A DNA stretch of 9,350 nucleotides from an uncultured Sphingobium sp. (GTDB lineage Bacteria > Pseudomonadota > Alphaproteobacteria > Sphingomonadales > Sphingomonadaceae): positions 1 to 9,350 of the forward strand of contig CAMPHJ010000064.1 of the NCBI GenBank assembly GCA_946885845.1, in the 5' to 3' direction. The notes below the pieces were generated by a model that saw only the letters and a program-made list of their open reading frames with translations, did no database searches and was not told the DNA's origin. How positions within the stretch are numbered: position 1 is the stretch's first letter; each line of letters starts with the position of its first letter. A program made the position numbers and the translations under genes. Shown here piece after piece: positions 6,535-9,350 of this stretch.

Positions 6535-7206
6535 TTAGAAGTCCGGCTTTTCATAATGAGCGGGCGGCGTGATCACCTCCATCCGTTCAGACAGCAGTGG
6601 ACGGAAGGAAGGACGCGATTTGAAGCCCGCATACCAGCGCTTCACCGTCTCATGCCCGGCCCAGTCGATGCCGCCCAGATAGTCCGCGACTGAAATATGC
6701 GCAGCGGCAGCGATATCGGCGAGGCTGAGCGTCCCTCCAGCCATCCAGCTGCGATGATCCAGCAGATAGTCCATATAATCCATATGGACATTGGCGCGCT
6801 TCATCGCTTCTCTCAGCACGCGGGCGTCAGGCGGCGCCCGTTCGATCAGCCGCTTCTTCATCCGTTCATGCAGCAGGGGGCCGACGACGTCGCCATAGAA
6901 ATTCTGGTCGAAAAAGGCGGTCAGCCGCCGCACCTCGGCCCGCCCCGCGGCAGTGCCGGAGATCAGCGGGAATTTTTCCACCGTCTCCTCAAAATATTCG
7001 CAGATGGCCTGGCTGTCGATCAGGGTGATGCCCTTTTCCTGATCCACCATCACCGGCGTGGTGCCCGCAGGATTGAGGTCCAGAAATTCGTCTCGCATCA
7101 GCCAAGGCGATTCGCGCACCAGATCGTAGCCGACGCCCTTTTCACCGAGGAGCAGGCGCACTTTGCGCGAAAAGGGACATAGGGGGAATTGGAAGAGTTG
7201 CCACAT
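6535..7206 (-). CDS. fzlA: GST-fold protein, probable FtsZ-binding division protein FzlA
   Basis: A 223-residue protein of the glutathione S-transferase fold. The thioredoxin-like N-domain holds CPFSRKVRLLL (10-20), the cis-proline segment GTTPVMV (48-54) and LIDSQAICEYFEET (62-75). The helical C-domain has the N-capping box SLAD (161-164) and ends PPAHYEKPDF. The conserved acidic C-terminal tail and overall pattern fit, as far as I recall, the alphaproteobacterial FzlA group; Caulobacter FzlA binds FtsZ filaments and promotes constriction rather than detoxifying with glutathione. That function is inference, and a plain glutathione transferase or dehydroascorbate reductase-like role is the alternative. 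The start at 7206 is supported by AGGGG five bases before the ATG; the frame stays open upstream to 7371, but that part does not match the family. It is divergent from acs and convergent with the GGDEF gene. Confidence 0.85.
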   Translation of the reverse strand: MWQLFQFPLCPFSRKVRLLLGEKGVGYDLVRESPWLMRDEFLDLNPAGTTPVMVDQEKGITLIDSQAICEYFEETVEKFPLISGTAAGRAEVRRLTAFFDQNFYGDVVGPLLHERMKKRLIERAPPDARVLREAMKRANVHMDYMDYLLDHRSWMAGGTLSLADIAAAAHISVADYLGGIDWAGHETVKRWYAGFKSRPSFRPLLSERMEVITPPAHYEKPDF

Positions 7207-7444
7207 ATGCGCCCCTGTTAAGCGGAGCCGGTCAGCGCGAAAAGCGGCAAATGGTGAGCGGCGTTCAAATTGATGAAATGAAGGCGCCCCGCCCCGTCGA
7301 TCGACATGGTGGATTTCAAAGCGCGCTGCCGATTCCCGGCGCCAGAGCCTGACGACGCCATTTTCGCACAAACCGGGTCCCCCTTTCGCACTTGATGCAC
7401 TAGAGGTCAGCGCAGCGAGGGTTTCGCAATGGAAAGGATGCCTG
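7207..7444. promoter_or_regulatory. Divergent intergenic region between the GST-fold gene and acs
   Basis: This 238-bp gap must hold the promoters of both flanking genes, but I could not place convincing -35/-10 pairs. It contains the ribosome binding sites of both: AGGGG (complement of 7212-7216) and AAGGA (7434-7438). A perfect 10-bp palindrome, GTCGATCGAC, is at 7296-7305 near the middle. An ATG at 7439 gives only a four-codon reading frame (MPDV) before a stop that overlaps the acs start region. No RNA gene or terminator is seen. Confidence 0.4.
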
Positions 7445-9350
7445 ATGTCTGACGATTTTTTCCCGGTTCCTTCTGAATGGGCAGCCTCCGCGCTGCTCGA
7501 CCGGGACGGACGTGCGTCGGATTATCGCCGGTCGATCGAAGATGCGGACGCCTACTGGCTGGAGCGGGCCAAGCGGCTGGACTGGATGCATTTTCCCACC
7601 AAAACCAATGAAAGCAGCTTTGCCGAGGCCGATTTCGGGGTGAAGTGGTTTTCCGACGGCATTCTCAATGTCAGCGCCAACTGCATCGACCGGCATCTGG
7701 CCGAACGCGGCGAACAGACGGCCATCATCTGGGAACCCGATTCGCCCGATGCTGAACCGCGCCGCTACACCTACAAACAGGTCCATGAGGAAGTATGCCG
7801 CCTGGCCAACGTCCTGAAAGGCGCGGGCGCGAAAAAGGGCGATCGCATCACCGTCTACCTGCCGATGATCCCAGAGGCCGCCTTCGCCTTGCTCGCCTGC
7901 GCGCGGATCGGCGCGATCCACAGCGTCGTGTTCGGCGGTTTTTCGCCCGAAGCGCTGGCGGGGCGCATCATCGACTGCGATTCGACACTGGTGATTACCG
8001 CGGACGAAGGCTGCCGCGCGGGCAAGAAGGTGCCGTTGAAGGCCAATGTCGATGCGGCGCTGAAGGATTGCCCCAGCGTTAAGAAGGTCGTCGTGGTCAA
8101 GGCCACGGGTGGCACGATCAACATGGCCGATGGCCGCGATCTTTGGCTGCATGAAGAAGCGGCCAGGGTTTCGCCCGACTGCCCGCCTGAACCGATGAAT
8201 GCGGAAGACCCGCTGTTCATCCTCTACACCTCAGGATCGACCGGCAAGCCCAAGGGCGTGCTGCACACGACGGGCGGCTATCTGTTGTGGGCCAGCCTGA
8301 CCCACGAACTGTGTTTCGACTATCGTCCCGGCGACATCTATTGGTGCGCGGCCGATATCGGCTGGGTCACGGGCCACAGCTATATCGTCTACGGCCCGCT
8401 GGCGAACGGCGCGACGACGCTGATGTATGAAGGCGTGCCCAATCATCCGACGCCCAGCCGCATCTGGGAAGTGGTGGACCGCCATCAGGTGCAGACCATC
8501 TTCACGGCCCCCACCGCCCTGCGCGCGCTGATGAAGGAAGGGGACGAATATGTGACCCGCACCAGCCGCACATCGTTGCGCCTGTTGGGAACCGTGGGCG
8601 AACCGATCAACCCCGAAGCGTGGCGCTGGTATCACCATGTCGTGGGGGAAGACCGCTGCCCGATCATCGATACCTGGTGGCAGACCGAAACCGGCGCGGC
8701 GATGATCGCGCCGATGCCGGGGGCAACCGATTTGAAGCCCGGATCCGCGACATTGCCGATGCCTGGCGTCGTGCCGCAGATCGTCGATAGCGACGGCAAG
8801 GTGATGGAAGGCGCGGCAGAGGGCAATCTGGTGATCGCTCAAAGCTGGCCGGGGCAGATGCGCACCGTCTGGGGCGACCATGAACGCTTTTTCCAGACCT
8901 ATTTCACCACCTTCCCCGGCAAATACACGACCGGCGATGGCGCACGGCGCGATGCGGACGGCTATTATTGGATCACGGGCCGCGTTGATGACGTCATCAA
9001 CGTATCTGGCCATCGCATGGGCACGGCGGAAGTCGAAAGCGCGCTGGTGCTGCATGAAGCCGTGGCGGAAGCAGCGGTGGTCGGATTCCCGCACGACATC
9101 AAGGGCCAGGGCATCTACGCTTATGTAACGCTGAACAGCGGTGAAGCGCCGGGCGAGGATCTTCGCAAGACACTGGTCGCATGGGTTCGGTCCGAAATCG
9201 GGCCGATTGCGACCCCCGATGTCATCCAGTTCGCTCCGGGCCTGCCCAAGACGCGGTCTGGCAAGATCATGCGCCGCATCCTGCGCAAAATCGCGGAAGG
9301 CGAAGTGTCGGCGCAGGCTTTGGGCGATACCAGCACCCTGGCTGATCCAT
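7445..9350 (+). CDS. acs: Acetyl-CoA synthetase (AMP-forming), C-terminal end outside window
   Basis: Acs activates acetate with ATP and CoA to acetyl-CoA through an acetyl-AMP intermediate in the cytoplasm. The 635 visible codons start [12 protein letters not shown]. They contain the phosphate-binding loop [11 protein letters not shown] (261-271), the CoA/acetate region [17 protein letters not shown], the adenine-binding WWQTETG (411-417, whose second Trp keeps the acyl pocket small and so favours acetate), [32 protein letters not shown], and the catalytic lysine in [11 protein letters not shown] (Lys607). Lys607 matches the residue that protein acetyltransferases modify to switch off Acs in other bacteria. 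About 10-15 residues are missing on the right. The ATG at 7445 is preceded by AAGGA with six-base spacing. The acetate rather than propionate assignment rests on the WWQTETG motif and overall match, and is confident. Confidence 0.96.
   Translation, partial: MSDDFFPVPSEWAASALLDRDGRASDYRRSIEDADAYWLERAKRLDWMHFPTKTNESSFAEADFGVKWFSDGILNVSANCIDRHLAERGEQTAIIWEPDSPDAEPRRYTYKQVHEEVCRLANVLKGAGAKKGDRITVYLPMIPEAAFALLACARIGAIHSVVFGGFSPEALAGRIIDCDSTLVITADEGCRAGKKVPLKANVDAALKDCPSVKKVVVVKATGGTINMADGRDLWLHEEAARVSPDCPPEPMNAEDPLFILYTSGSTGKPKGVLHTTGGYLLWASLTHELCFDYRPGDIYWCAADIGWVTGHSYIVYGPLANGATTLMYEGVPNHPTPSRIWEVVDRHQVQTIFTAPTALRALMKEGDEYVTRTSRTSLRLLGTVGEPINPEAWRWYHHVVGEDRCPIIDTWWQTETGAAMIAPMPGATDLKPGSATLPMPGVVPQIVDSDGKVMEGAAEGNLVIAQSWPGQMRTVWGDHERFFQTYFTTFPGKYTTGDGARRDADGYYWITGRVDDVINVSGHRMGTAEVESALVLHEAVAEAAVVGFPHDIKGQGIYAYVTLNSGEAPGEDLRKTLVAWVRSEIGPIATPDVIQFAPGLPKTRSGKIMRRILRKIAEGEVSAQALGDTSTLADP

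Noticed and set aside
7207..7371. 55-codon N-terminal extension of the GST-fold gene
   Set aside because: The extension is not GST-like, while the internal ATG at 7206 starts exactly at the family N-terminus and has a good AGGGG ribosome binding site.
8231..9094. 287-codon minus-strand open frame inside acs (also one at 7400-8152)
   Set aside because: Both lie antisense to a clearly conserved acs gene, have His/Arg/Asp-rich composition typical of reversed GC-rich codons, and match no family I know.

Overview
The window looks like chromosomal DNA of an alphaproteobacterium, most likely a sphingomonad (Sphingobium/Sphingomonas type). The grounds are a GC-rich sequence with GC-rich third codon positions, the make-up of the proteins, and the pairing of a Cdc48/VAT-type AAA ATPase with an FzlA-like GST-fold protein. 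No mobile element, phage gene, CRISPR array, tRNA or rRNA was seen. This assignment is from recall of families, not from a search.

Layout from left to right. A minus-strand block holds proA (gamma-glutamyl phosphate reductase, proline synthesis; its C-terminal end lies outside the window), a small SAM-dependent methyltransferase resembling phospholipid N-methyltransferases, and a long two-ring AAA+ ATPase of the Cdc48/VAT family. A 334-bp gap (4025-4358) follows. It carries a clear intrinsic terminator pointing left and, upstream of it, a structured stretch with two anti-Shine-Dalgarno-like pyrimidine tracts. I read this as a candidate small RNA or a conditional leader of the cdc48 gene.

Next come two plus-strand regulatory genes: a GcvA-like LysR regulator and a soluble GGDEF diguanylate cyclase with an intact GGEEF active site but a degenerate inhibitory site. 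Both have -10-like elements so close to the start codon that leaderless transcripts are possible. A minus-strand GST-fold gene (probable fzlA, the FtsZ-binding division protein) converges on the cyclase gene. A 238-bp divergent gap leads to acs (acetyl-CoA synthetase), which runs off the right edge about 10-15 residues short of its expected end.

The genes do not form one pathway. They are a mix of central metabolism (proline, acetate activation), protein quality control (Cdc48), envelope or lipid methylation, division and c-di-GMP signalling. I see no convincing undescribed multi-gene system. The signals most worth following are the candidate RNA and terminator upstream of cdc48, the paired TTGCAA boxes upstream of the methyltransferase, and the details of the AAA ATPase.
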